Under the pieces are notes generated by a model, which was not told where the DNA came from, did not search any database, and saw only the letters and a program-made list of their open reading frames with translations. Below, piece after piece: positions 1-6,765 of a DNA stretch of 9,365 nucleotides. Origin of the DNA: CAYWBI01 sp964456445 (lineage in GTDB: Bacteria; Calditrichota; Calditrichia; Calditrichales; J004). The stretch spans positions 1-9,365 of the forward strand of contig CAYWBI010000153.1 of the NCBI GenBank assembly GCA_964456445.1, read 5' to 3'. The position numbers were made by a program, and so were the translations under genes. How positions within the stretch are numbered: the stretch's first letter is position 1; each line of letters opens with the position of its first letter.

Positions 1-56
1 CCGGCATCCGCACTTCTACGGAATGACTGAGATTCAGCCGTATGATCTTCCGATCA
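1..56 (-). other. Probable sequencing-adapter remnant at the left end
   Basis: Read on the minus strand, the bases after the last good actC codon start with an exact 10-base match to the beginning of the Illumina TruSeq index adapter (GATCGGAAGA). The resemblance then continues. Positions 23-56 agree with the reverse complement of the adapter read-2 segment at 26 of 34 positions without gaps. Positions 1-14 agree at 9 of 14 with the outer index-primer segment (shared CGGCAT and CG). The 8 bases between them (15-22) have the length of an 8-nt index. The conserved ActC protein frame is lost exactly where the match begins. This is by-eye alignment to remembered adapter sequence; the mismatches would fit low-quality read tails at a contig end. 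Confidence 0.75.
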
Positions 57-473
57 CACATGAATGCTTGGCCATACCAATGCACAGATGACGGCGAAAA
101 TAGTCATTGCCTCGGCAAAACGGTTTATTGAAGTCCGCCATTTCTGCCGGAATAAAAAAAGCACGGCAGATATCAGCGTGCCCGCATGCCCAATACCAAC
201 CCAAAAGACAAAGTTTACAATGGCCCATCCCCAGCCAACGGGGATATTTACACCCCAAATCCCAACGCCTTCCCAAAACAAATAGCCAATCGAGGCAATT
301 AAAATCAGGGCAAAAGAAGATGAGACGCCAAAAAGCAAGGCCCACTCTTTTGTAGTTTTTGCCTCTACGATCGATGATATTGTATTCGTAATAGATCGAA
401 ACGTTTGGTTACCCGTTACTAAAGGTACTTGAAATTCCTGAATTGCTTCTACATCTTTATTTATAGAGCCCAC
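54..473 (-). CDS. actC: Alternative complex III subunit ActC, NrfD-like, truncated at contig end
   Basis: Membrane subunit of ACIII, homologous to NrfD/PsrC polysulfide-reductase subunits. In ACIII it carries the quinol-binding site on the periplasmic side and passes electrons to ActB. Only the N-terminal 139 residues are present, against a family length of roughly 450 or more. They show a soluble leader of about 42 residues, then hydrophobic segments near 45-67, 80-108 and 118-136, including the family-typical stretch GHAGTLISAVLFLFRQKWR (96-114). The GTG start at 473 has an AAGGA Shine-Dalgarno (482-486) 8 nt upstream and lies 14 nt after the actB stop. The frame ends in TGA at 54-56, where family members continue with a Gly-Arg and many further helices. 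That stop falls in the adapter-like segment, so it is probably an artefact rather than a real mutation. The identity is secure; the 3' end is not. Confidence 0.9.
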   Translation of the reverse strand: MGSINKDVEAIQEFQVPLVTGNQTFRSITNTISSIVEAKTTKEWALLFGVSSSFALILIASIGYLFWEGVGIWGVNIPVGWGWAIVNFVFWVGIGHAGTLISAVLFLFRQKWRTSINRFAEAMTIFAVICALVWPSIHV

Positions 474-481
474 TTATCTTG

Positions 482-486
482 TCCTT
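482..486 (-). promoter_or_regulatory. Shine-Dalgarno site of actC
   Basis: AAGGA on the minus strand lies 8 nt before a GTG codon at 473. It supports GTG as the actC start and sits immediately after the actB stop codon (488-490), as expected for tightly spaced operon genes. Confidence 0.6.
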
Positions 487-487
487 G

Positions 488-3445
488 CTAACTTACAGTT
501 TTTGTTATTTTATCCATCTCGGGATTTGGATTGCGCAATTTTGCGAGAAAGCTCGTCCGCGGACGGATATCCAATTCGGCCAACATTTTATAATCACGAT
601 TTTGCTTTTTCCACTTATAAACTTTACTGCTTTTATCCAGGATATTTCCAAAGGCAATCGCGTCGGCCGGACATGCTTGTTGACATGCGGTTACAATATC
701 GCCATCTACCAGTTCTCTTGATTCATTTTTCGCCGATATCTTGCCACGTTGAATGCGCTGTGTACAATAGGTGCATTTTTCCATAACCCCACGAAAACGG
801 ACGGTCACATCCGGGTTCTGGGCCATTTTAACCGTTTCCGGCAGTTCATTGGTGTAATTAAAAAAGTTAAACCGCCGTACTTTATATGGACAGTTGTTTG
901 AGCAATACCGCGTGCCGATACAACGGTTATAAGTCATCACGTTCAAACCTTCCTTGTCATGCAGAGTTGCCTGAACGGGACAAACCTGTTCACACGGCGC
1001 GTTTTCACATTGATGACAGGCCACCGGTTGAAAAACGATTTCCGGGTTGTCTGCTTCACCGGCGAAATATCTGTCTAACCGTATCCAGTGCATTTCCCTG
1101 CCGTTCTTTACCTGCTCTTTACCTACAATTGGAATATTGTTTTCACTTTGGCAGGCAACAATACATGTATTACATCCGGTACAGGTATTCAAATCGATTG
1201 CCATGCCCCATTGGTTTCCGGTATCATAAGACCTTTCGTCAAAGAGGGCTTTAAGCTCCGGAATTTCGACCATTTCAGGTGCAAAGTTTGGTTGATCTTT
1301 ATATTTTTCAAGCGTGGCTTCACGAACGATCGGGCGCCCTTCCATGGAGCCATGGTCTTGTGTATTTGCTAAGGGATAGGTATGGGTGCTTTGCCACAAT
1401 GACACGTTTCGAACGGAGTAATTGTTTTCAGATGTGCGAATGCTGTTCACATCAAATCCGGCGTCAGTGGCAATACGCCCGATGCCACTGCGCCCATAAC
1501 CAAGTTCAAGGGATACCACATATTTAGCCTGACCGGGCATGATAAAGACAACAGTCTTAAAATCAACGCCGTTTATTTTAAGTGTTACAACATCTTCTGA
1601 GTGTACACCTAGTTCCTTCGCGGTTTCAGGTCCGATTAGCGCTGCATTGTCCCAGGCAAGTTTTGTTACGGGGTCCGGGCACTCCATCATCCAGCCATTG
1701 TTGGCATAACGCCCATCATACATTGTAGCAGATGCATGAACAACCACCTCCAAATTATTGGCCGATAAGGCTTTTATATGACGGGGGAGCTCATTTATAA
1801 GTTTTAATGCTGCACCTTTATTTGATTTTGAATTTGCAATCGTGGATGGAGCGTCTTTCCAAACGCCGTCATGTAAAACACGACGCCAGGGCTTGCCCAA
1901 TGTTACTGTTTTAAGTAAACCCTTCCAGGTATCTTTAACATTTTCAAAATCCGATTTATCGTTGCCTGTGGCCAAAACATTTAAAAAGGATGTTATGCTT
2001 TGTGTTTTATATAGAGGACGAATAAGCGGTTGTGTAACACCCATTGTTCCATCCACCGCACATACATCAGCCCAGGATTCAAGAAAATGCGAAAGTGGAA
2101 TATGCCATTTTGCAAGGCGCGCGGTTTCATCCATATGAGATGACAGGACGATCAGTTCATCAATTTTTGTAAGTTTATCCCTCATCTTTAAATCAACCGG
2201 TGCATCATAAACCGGATTCGCATCAAGTGCAATTAAGGTTTTTACGGTGCCGGTTTCAAATGCTTTTGATAGCGCTTCCAACGGTGCTCCGGAAATATAA
2301 TAAGGCGATGTATGATAAAAAACCGTTTTTCCTACATTGGCAAGCCGGGCATTTAAGGTATAGACCAGGGCATGTACCGACGCGCTCTGCCGGAACCCCG
2401 CTACAATCAATGATTCACCGCTATGAGATTTTAAATCTTTTACAAGGGCGGAGACCCATTTTTCATTTACAACAACCGGTGCGTCATCGACTATGCCAAA
2501 GGCTGCTGCCACTTGTCGGGCGAATCCTTCAATCTGCATTTGAGATAACTGTAAACGATGATCGGCCATACCGCCGGTTGTGCTAAATGAACTTTCCAGC
2601 ATATATAATCGGTTCATTTCATCTTTTTCATTTTCCACACGGCGGGCGTTGGCAAAACCCAAGTTTGATTTTACCGAATCGGGTGCGGTACCAAGAAAAT
2701 CATGATCGAGCGATAAAACGACCCTGGCTTTGTCATAAGAGTAAGATGGCAAAATATCCTGACCAGACGCAGCTTTTATACCTTTATATTGATTTTGATA
2801 GCTGACCGACTCATTTACACTCCAGATGGCCTTGGGAAATGTTTTTACAAATGTTTGATAAAGACGGTGCAGGGTTGGAGAAGAAATTTCGCCGGATATA
2901 ATAGCCAAGCCTTCACCGTTACTTTTCTTAAATGTAGAATATTGTTCTTTCCAGTAAGTAACAAAATCATTCCACTTTGCCGGCTTACCTTCATGAGATA
3001 CAACTTGTGAACGATCGGGGTCGTACATATTTAATATTTCGGCCTGGGCAAATATATTTGTTTTGCCTAAGGATAATGGATGGTTTTTATTACCCTCGAT
3101 TTTAGTAGGCCTGCCTTCATGGCTTTCAACCACAAGCCCCAGTGCATGACGCCCCATGGACATATTTGTCGCATAAAACTTCGCTTTTCCGGGAATAATA
3201 TTTTCCGGTTGTTTAACATAGGGGACAATTTTTTCAACGGGACGGCGGCAGCTGGCTAAACCGGCAAACGCAATGGATGCGCCCATAAGCCCTAAAAATT
3301 TCCGCCGGGTTACCGGGTTGGTCATTTCCGCAGCATGTTCCGGAAATTCCCGTTGTAAAAAGCCTTGAAATTCCGGCGTATCGGCCAATTGATCCAGGCT
3401 GCGCCAGTATTCTTTTTGATTTTTATTGATATGAGTTTTTTTCAT
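488..3445 (-). CDS. actB: Alternative complex III subunit ActB, Fe-S/molybdopterin-like, with extended Tat signal
   Basis: Large periplasmic subunit of ACIII (985 aa) that relays electrons from ActC towards the ActA haems. Residues about 1-46 form a long polar leader before a Tat-like motif (TRRKFLG, RR47-48), a hydrophobic stretch and Cys66. This fits the family described as having an extended Tat translocation signal. The middle, about 75-700, resembles a molybdopterin oxidoreductase; in characterised ACIII this part binds no Mo cofactor. The C-terminal ferredoxin part has 15 cluster cysteines: C755, C758, C761, C765, C810, C813, C818, C822, C842, C848, C852, C891, C894, C921 and C925. Where a sixteenth would be expected there is Thr845 (CIGTRYC), which fits the known set of three 4Fe-4S and one 3Fe-4S clusters. 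The ATG at 3445 is preferred over ATG at 3463 or 3454: it overlaps the actA stop as ATGA and has AGGA 8 nt upstream. Confidence 0.95.
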   Translation of the reverse strand: MKKTHINKNQKEYWRSLDQLADTPEFQGFLQREFPEHAAEMTNPVTRRKFLGLMGASIAFAGLASCRRPVEKIVPYVKQPENIIPGKAKFYATNMSMGRHALGLVVESHEGRPTKIEGNKNHPLSLGKTNIFAQAEILNMYDPDRSQVVSHEGKPAKWNDFVTYWKEQYSTFKKSNGEGLAIISGEISSPTLHRLYQTFVKTFPKAIWSVNESVSYQNQYKGIKAASGQDILPSYSYDKARVVLSLDHDFLGTAPDSVKSNLGFANARRVENEKDEMNRLYMLESSFSTTGGMADHRLQLSQMQIEGFARQVAAAFGIVDDAPVVVNEKWVSALVKDLKSHSGESLIVAGFRQSASVHALVYTLNARLANVGKTVFYHTSPYYISGAPLEALSKAFETGTVKTLIALDANPVYDAPVDLKMRDKLTKIDELIVLSSHMDETARLAKWHIPLSHFLESWADVCAVDGTMGVTQPLIRPLYKTQSITSFLNVLATGNDKSDFENVKDTWKGLLKTVTLGKPWRRVLHDGVWKDAPSTIANSKSNKGAALKLINELPRHIKALSANNLEVVVHASATMYDGRYANNGWMMECPDPVTKLAWDNAALIGPETAKELGVHSEDVVTLKINGVDFKTVVFIMPGQAKYVVSLELGYGRSGIGRIATDAGFDVNSIRTSENNYSVRNVSLWQSTHTYPLANTQDHGSMEGRPIVREATLEKYKDQPNFAPEMVEIPELKALFDERSYDTGNQWGMAIDLNTCTGCNTCIVACQSENNIPIVGKEQVKNGREMHWIRLDRYFAGEADNPEIVFQPVACHQCENAPCEQVCPVQATLHDKEGLNVMTYNRCIGTRYCSNNCPYKVRRFNFFNYTNELPETVKMAQNPDVTVRFRGVMEKCTYCTQRIQRGKISAKNESRELVDGDIVTACQQACPADAIAFGNILDKSSKVYKWKKQNRDYKMLAELDIRPRTSFLAKLRNPNPEMDKITKTVS

Positions 3446-4089
3446 CGATGGCATCCTGAGCAATCTGTTGGTGGGTTAATTTTCTTTTCCTGCATCACCT
3501 TATGGGCAAAGGCCATTTGATTGTTAGGTGGTTCCCAGCCCATTGTAGTAATTTCGTCATGGGGACGCAGGTTCATTTCAGGATTTCTATGACAGGTTAA
3601 ACACCACGACATGCTGAGTTCCTTTTTCTGGGTCACCCGTTTTTCCGCGGCAACATTGCCATGACAACTTTCACATCCCACACCGGCCGTCAGGTGCGCA
3701 CTGTGATCGAAAAATACATAATCCGGTAAATCATGTACCCTAATCCATTCGATCGATTTCCCGGATGTCCAGCTTTCGCGAACCGGGTCCAAAGTTTTCT
3801 TGTCATGACCAATAATTATATGACAGTTCATACAAATTTCGGTTGCCGGAACATTGGCCTTTGCTGATACTTCCACATTGGAATGGCAATAACGGCAATC
3901 AATACCTAAATCACCTGCGTGCAGTTTATGACTATATTCCACCGGTTGAACAGGCTGATAACCTACATCCGTATATTTAGGCGAACCATAATAATAAAAG
4001 AAAAAGGTCGTGCCTACAAGCAAACCAACAACAATTACCGCAAGGTATATAGGCCACTTGTTGGCGTTTCTATTAAAAATTTGAGCCAC
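3442..4089 (-). CDS. actA: Alternative complex III pentahaem cytochrome c subunit ActA
   Basis: Membrane-anchored multihaem cytochrome c of ACIII, thought to take electrons from ActB and pass them to a cytochrome c or directly to a haem-copper oxidase. The 215-aa protein has one hydrophobic helix near residues 13-33 that works as anchor and export signal, so the rest is periplasmic. Five CXXCH motifs follow: C65-H69, C86-H90, C139-H143, C163-H167 and C210-H214. The last ends one residue before the C-terminus. Five haems plus one N-terminal helix, directly ahead of actB, is the standard ActA signature. The start is GTG at 4089 with AGGAG (4096-4100) 6 nt upstream. It is the first gene of the act operon; the 149-nt gap to ctaB holds hairpins and probably the operon promoter. 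Confidence 0.95.
   Translation of the reverse strand: MAQIFNRNANKWPIYLAVIVVGLLVGTTFFFYYYGSPKYTDVGYQPVQPVEYSHKLHAGDLGIDCRYCHSNVEVSAKANVPATEICMNCHIIIGHDKKTLDPVRESWTSGKSIEWIRVHDLPDYVFFDHSAHLTAGVGCESCHGNVAAEKRVTQKKELSMSWCLTCHRNPEMNLRPHDEITTMGWEPPNNQMAFAHKVMQEKKINPPTDCSGCHR
3454..3457 (-). promoter_or_regulatory. Shine-Dalgarno site of actB inside the end of actA
   Basis: AGGA on the minus strand lies 8 nt before the ATG at 3445. It falls in the Ser-Gly codons of the last haem motif of ActA (CSGCH), so the actB ribosome site is embedded in the upstream coding sequence. This is what decides the actB start. The ATGA overlap suggests translational coupling. Confidence 0.6.
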
Positions 4090-4095
4090 TTGAAA

Positions 4096-4100
4096 CTCCT
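4096..4100 (-). promoter_or_regulatory. Shine-Dalgarno site of actA
   Basis: AGGAG on the minus strand, 6 nt before the GTG at 4089. It supports a GTG start; no in-frame ATG lies between it and the transmembrane helix. Confidence 0.6.
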
Positions 4101-4129
4101 AGAATCTTAACTTAAAGACTTCTGTAAAA

Positions 4130-4170
4130 ATATTATCTATAGTAATGAGGAATACCCTGAGGGATATTAC
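4130..4170 (-). promoter_or_regulatory. Putative promoter/operator region of the act operon
   Basis: On the minus strand an AT-rich block at 4141-4130 (TATAGATAATAT) resembles a -10 element and lies about 41-52 nt before the actA start. No convincing -35 sits at the right distance. Just upstream, 4142-4170 forms an imperfect dyad. Its core is a 7-bp hairpin at 4151-4168 (AATACCC, loop TGA, GGG-A-TATT with one bulged base), and there are flanking GTAAT/ATTAC arms. It could be an operator, an attenuator-like hairpin or a chance structure. Only the sequence symmetry is seen; function is inferred. Confidence 0.25.
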
Positions 4171-4190
4171 CGGTATCGGCAAAATTGAAA

Positions 4191-4212
4191 GAACTCAATA
4201 TAAGTTGAGTTC
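4191..4212 (-). terminator. Terminator-like hairpin downstream of ctaB
   Basis: A perfect 8-bp inverted repeat (GAACTCAA / TTGAGTTC) with a 6-nt loop begins 27 nt past the ctaB stop. On the minus strand it is followed by a T-rich stretch (TTTCAATTTT). The stem is AT-rich and the U tract is interrupted, so it would be a weak intrinsic terminator separating ctaB from actA. Confidence 0.45.
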
Positions 4213-4238
4213 AAATAAATTTCAAATTGATTTTCCGT

Positions 4239-5099
4239 TTATATTAGACTATCCACCATTAACATGGTAAAAAGACCAAACAAATAAACAATTGAATAAC
4301 CAAACAGCCCTTTTATCTCTTTATCGGAGCGGAGTGTATTGGCCTTAAACATTTTATGCATAAAAGCAACACCCAAAACCACGGCCGTTATAAAATATAT
4401 AAACCCGACATTACTATTTATCAACAGCAAAAAACTGCTGCCTACCAGGAGCCAGGAGTAAAACACTATTTGTTTAAAGGTAGAATCCACACCTTTAACA
4501 ATCGGCATCATCGGCAAATTGGCCATCCTGTAATCATCCTGATAAACCAGTGCCAATGCCCAAAAATGTGGGGGGGTCCATAAAAATATGATCAAAAAAA
4601 TCAGCCAGGGCTCAATGGCCATTTGCCCGGTTGCCGCGACCCATGCTCCAACGGGGGCCATGGAACCGGCAATCCCGCCGATTACAATATTTTGTGCTGT
4701 ATTTGGCTTTAGGTACAATGTATAAAAGAGGCTATAAAAAAGAATGGTCCCAAGCGAAAGTAAGGCGCTGTACCAGTTAAAGACAAAACCAAAAATAAGC
4801 AAGCCTACCACTCCAATAGAAATGGAAAAGATAAAGGCCGAAACCGTACTTATTTTATGCATGGGCAAGGGACGACGCTTAGACGTCCGGGTCATTTTAG
4901 CATCTATTTCCCGCTCAAAGCATTGGTTCAGGGCATTTGCAGAACCACCGGTAAGATAAATGGCAATCATTGCCAGGATAAACCGAACAGGATCATTCAA
5001 CAAGCTGCCTTCCAGGATTAATGCCGTTGCCCCGGTCAGGATCACGAGCAACATAATTGTAGGTTTTGTCAGTTGAAAATATAATTTAATTTTTTTCAT
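4239..5099 (-). CDS. ctaB: Protohaem IX farnesyltransferase (haem O synthase)
   Basis: Polytopic inner-membrane enzyme of the UbiA prenyltransferase superfamily (CtaB/CyoE). It transfers the farnesyl group of farnesyl diphosphate to the vinyl group of haem b, giving haem O, the precursor of haem A. The 286-aa length is normal. The first prenyl-diphosphate motif is at 58-72 (N58, E62, D66, then MTRT), followed by KRRPLP; E62 stands where many family members have Asp. WTPPHFW is at 174-180 and the second acidic motif is D188-D189-Y190 followed by LPMMP (195-199). Hydrophobic segments cover most of the rest, consistent with about nine helices. The ATG at 5099 has only a weak GAG upstream. It lies between pfk and actA on the same strand. 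Its product is needed by haem-copper oxidases, natural partners of ACIII, which suggests such genes lie beyond the left edge. Confidence 0.95.
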   Translation of the reverse strand: MKKIKLYFQLTKPTIMLLVILTGATALILEGSLLNDPVRFILAMIAIYLTGGSANALNQCFEREIDAKMTRTSKRRPLPMHKISTVSAFIFSISIGVVGLLIFGFVFNWYSALLSLGTILFYSLFYTLYLKPNTAQNIVIGGIAGSMAPVGAWVAATGQMAIEPWLIFLIIFLWTPPHFWALALVYQDDYRMANLPMMPIVKGVDSTFKQIVFYSWLLVGSSFLLLINSNVGFIYFITAVVLGVAFMHKMFKANTLRSDKEIKGLFGYSIVYLFGLFTMLMVDSLI

Positions 5100-5136
5100 A
5101 GGCTCTGTATTTTATTGGCTATTTAAAACAGCTATA

Positions 5137-5178
5137 CTTATCCAACGGCATAAAAAATTATGCCATCTTAAAAATAAG
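5137..5178 (-). terminator. Hairpin between pfk and ctaB
   Basis: A perfect 7-bp inverted repeat (GGCATAA at 5147-5153, TTATGCC at 5158-5164) encloses an AAAA loop. Outer CTTAT (5137-5141) and ATAAG (5174-5178) arms could add 5 more pairs. It lies 30 nt after the pfk stop. No U tract follows on the minus strand, so it may be a weak or factor-dependent stop or an RNA-processing element rather than a classical intrinsic terminator. Confidence 0.35.
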
Positions 5179-5193
5179 GTTTAACTCGAAACT

Positions 5194-6498
5194 CTACTTT
5201 GAATGTTTTTTAGATGCTTGTGCGGCAACTGTTTCAGGAGGAGAAAACAAAAACTTAAACTGGTTTTTAAACTCGGACAAAGAAGTATTTGCCGTAGCTG
5301 CATATTTTGCCAATTCATGTGGATCGTCAAAATCTTCCTTTTTAAGACGGATCATGTAACGGTGGGCAATATGATAGGTCTCGGAGGATACATCGACCAT
5401 TCGAACGCGCATTCTTTTTGTTTTATGATCCAAAATATCCTTAAAATACATTGGAACAAAATGGTTCTCCTGTATAGAGATCAGCGCGCCGTTCCCCCCA
5501 TCAAACAAAAATTTCGATGCCATAAAGCCAAGATCCCGGCAATATTCCATATCAAAAGGTATTGGATCGGCACATCGCAGTTCATAACCAATATTTTTTG
5601 CGACAACCGTGTTTTTAATTCCAAACGATGTCAATCTTTTCTGTACATGAAATTTTAAAATTTCACCAAAATTTATTTCAGCAAACCGCATATTGTCGTG
5701 TTCATCACGTTCAATATTTACCAGTTCCTTAAAAGCATCCGGATCAAGCTTGTCAAGCAAGCCTTCCGCTATAATCGCAACGCCGTCCGTTCGACCATAG
5801 CTCATCCTTTTTATGATGGCGCCAACAAGTGTATCCACCAGATAGTTCAGACTGACTTTGCCGGGACCAAATTCCTCGGGAATAAGCGTCAGTGTTGCAC
5901 CTGCCGATTTACCAATACCCAGCGCCAGATGACCGGCTTTACGCCCCATGGTCACTACAAAATACCATCGCGACGTAGTCTTGGCGTCAGTCATAATATT
6001 TTTAACAATCTCGACGCCATAATGCCTAGCTGTCTGATATCCAAAGGTAGGAATTTGCAACGGAAGGTCTAAATCGTTGTCGATTGTTTTTGGGACATGT
6101 GCAACTTGTATGCGTCCATCGGCGACCTGTTCCAGGCGATAGGCAGAAAACGCCGTATCGTCTCCACCAATTGTGATCAACTTATCCACGTTTAACCGTA
6201 ATAATGACGAAACAGTATTTTCAAGATATTTTTTATTCGTGGTAGGGTTATCACGGGAAATCCCAAGATGTGATCCACCACGAAAATGAATCCGGCTAAT
6301 ATCGCCTATCTTGAGTTCGCGCACATGTTGGATATCGCCCTGCATGATCCATTTAAAGCCATCAAGGATGCCGATGACCTGTGCACCGGATAATTTTGCA
6401 CGAATTGTGGCCGCACCGATAACACTGTTAATACCCGGAGCAGGTCCACCACCAACAAGGATTGCGATTCTTTTTGGAAACATAGATACACCCAGCAT
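5194..6498 (-). CDS. 6-phosphofructokinase, probably pyrophosphate-dependent
   Basis: Cytoplasmic glycolytic/gluconeogenic enzyme that interconverts fructose 6-phosphate and fructose 1,6-bisphosphate. From the M at 6498 (434 aa), the N-terminal loop is GGGPAPGIN (16-24), the phosphoryl-donor motif is GGDD (111-114), the catalytic loop is PKTIDND (136-142, with D140 matching E. coli Asp127), the sugar-phosphate motif is MGR (184-186) and the acidic PEEF is at 207-210. In the PFK family, Asp in place of the second Gly of GGDG and Lys in place of Gly in PGTIDND mark pyrophosphate users, so a reversible PPi-dependent enzyme is likely; this rests on sequence only. It is about 110 residues longer than E. 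coli PfkA, in the range of long PPi-PFKs. The alternative ATG at 6483 (MFPKR) fits the conserved start equally well; neither has a strong Shine-Dalgarno. ctaB follows 94 nt downstream. Confidence 0.9.
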   Translation of the reverse strand: MLGVSMFPKRIAILVGGGPAPGINSVIGAATIRAKLSGAQVIGILDGFKWIMQGDIQHVRELKIGDISRIHFRGGSHLGISRDNPTTNKKYLENTVSSLLRLNVDKLITIGGDDTAFSAYRLEQVADGRIQVAHVPKTIDNDLDLPLQIPTFGYQTARHYGVEIVKNIMTDAKTTSRWYFVVTMGRKAGHLALGIGKSAGATLTLIPEEFGPGKVSLNYLVDTLVGAIIKRMSYGRTDGVAIIAEGLLDKLDPDAFKELVNIERDEHDNMRFAEINFGEILKFHVQKRLTSFGIKNTVVAKNIGYELRCADPIPFDMEYCRDLGFMASKFLFDGGNGALISIQENHFVPMYFKDILDHKTKRMRVRMVDVSSETYHIAHRYMIRLKKEDFDDPHELAKYAATANTSLSEFKNQFKFLFSPPETVAAQASKKHSK

Positions 6499-6765
6499 GG
6501 TTACTTTCTTTTTAATTTTAGCTTTGGAAGATAATAGGAGAACAGAATAGTATCAAATTTTAATCATTATTTTAACAAAAAAGCCTAAAAACCTATCCTG
6601 ACGGGCAGCCTGATGATAAAAAAATCAAAAAATTATAGTACAAAAATTTTACATATTTTAATTTTATTCCGAAAAACCACTGGGTTTGGATAAATATTGC
6701 CGCTTATTGATTTGGTTATTAATAGGTATTAAAATATATTTAACTTTTTATCAGCCATAAAAACC
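6499..6765. promoter_or_regulatory. Divergent, AT-rich intergenic region between pfk and the YhaN-like gene
   Basis: This 267-nt stretch contains no plausible gene. It must hold both outward promoters. Facing pfk on the minus strand, TTGATA and TATTAT (6536-6531) are present but only 14 nt apart, so the pfk promoter is not clear. A small GC-richer island at about 6591-6615 stands out from the AT-rich surroundings and carries two CCTGA copies 12 nt apart (6597-6601 and 6609-6613), about one helical turn. It could be an operator, but no known consensus is recognised. Confidence 0.4.
6707..6735 (+). promoter_or_regulatory. Sigma70-like promoter of the YhaN-like gene
   Basis: TTGATT (6707-6712) and TAAAAT (6730-6735) are separated by exactly 17 nt, matching the -35/-10 consensus at 4 and 5 of 6 positions. 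Transcription would start near 6742, giving a leader of about 24 nt before the ATG at 6766. In AT-rich DNA such matches arise by chance fairly often, but spacing and location are both right. Confidence 0.5.

Noticed and set aside
34..345. A 103-codon minus-strand frame overlapping actC that ends in Ile-Gly-Arg, resembling the Gly-Arg expected next in ActC after a frameshift
   Set aside because: Upstream of position 60 this frame is not ActC, only the out-of-frame shadow. The Gly-Arg comes from the adapter-like bases (GGAAGA), and a real ActC would continue with a long hydrophobic sequence rather than stop four codons later.
886..1254. Plus-strand 122-codon frame inside actB, and similar ones at 2200-2586, 1842-2138 and 2587-2805
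   Set aside because: All lie antisense to a strongly conserved gene, have no recognisable domains and show the Cys/His/Arg-rich composition of antisense shadows.
3243..3310. Lipoprotein signal in ActB (LASC, Cys66 after the Tat-like stretch)
   Set aside because: The Cys fits a lipobox, but the leader before it is unusually long for a lipoprotein signal and the extended Tat signal family explains the region; kept only as a remark in the actB entry.
5203..5658. Plus-strand 151-codon frame with a CLCGNC-like start inside pfk
   Set aside because: It is antisense to the conserved phosphofructokinase, its cysteines are scattered, and it has no Shine-Dalgarno or known motif.
6499..6765. Possible small RNA or riboswitch in the divergent spacer
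   Set aside because: The stretch is mostly simple AT-rich sequence without stable stems or a recognisable riboswitch core.
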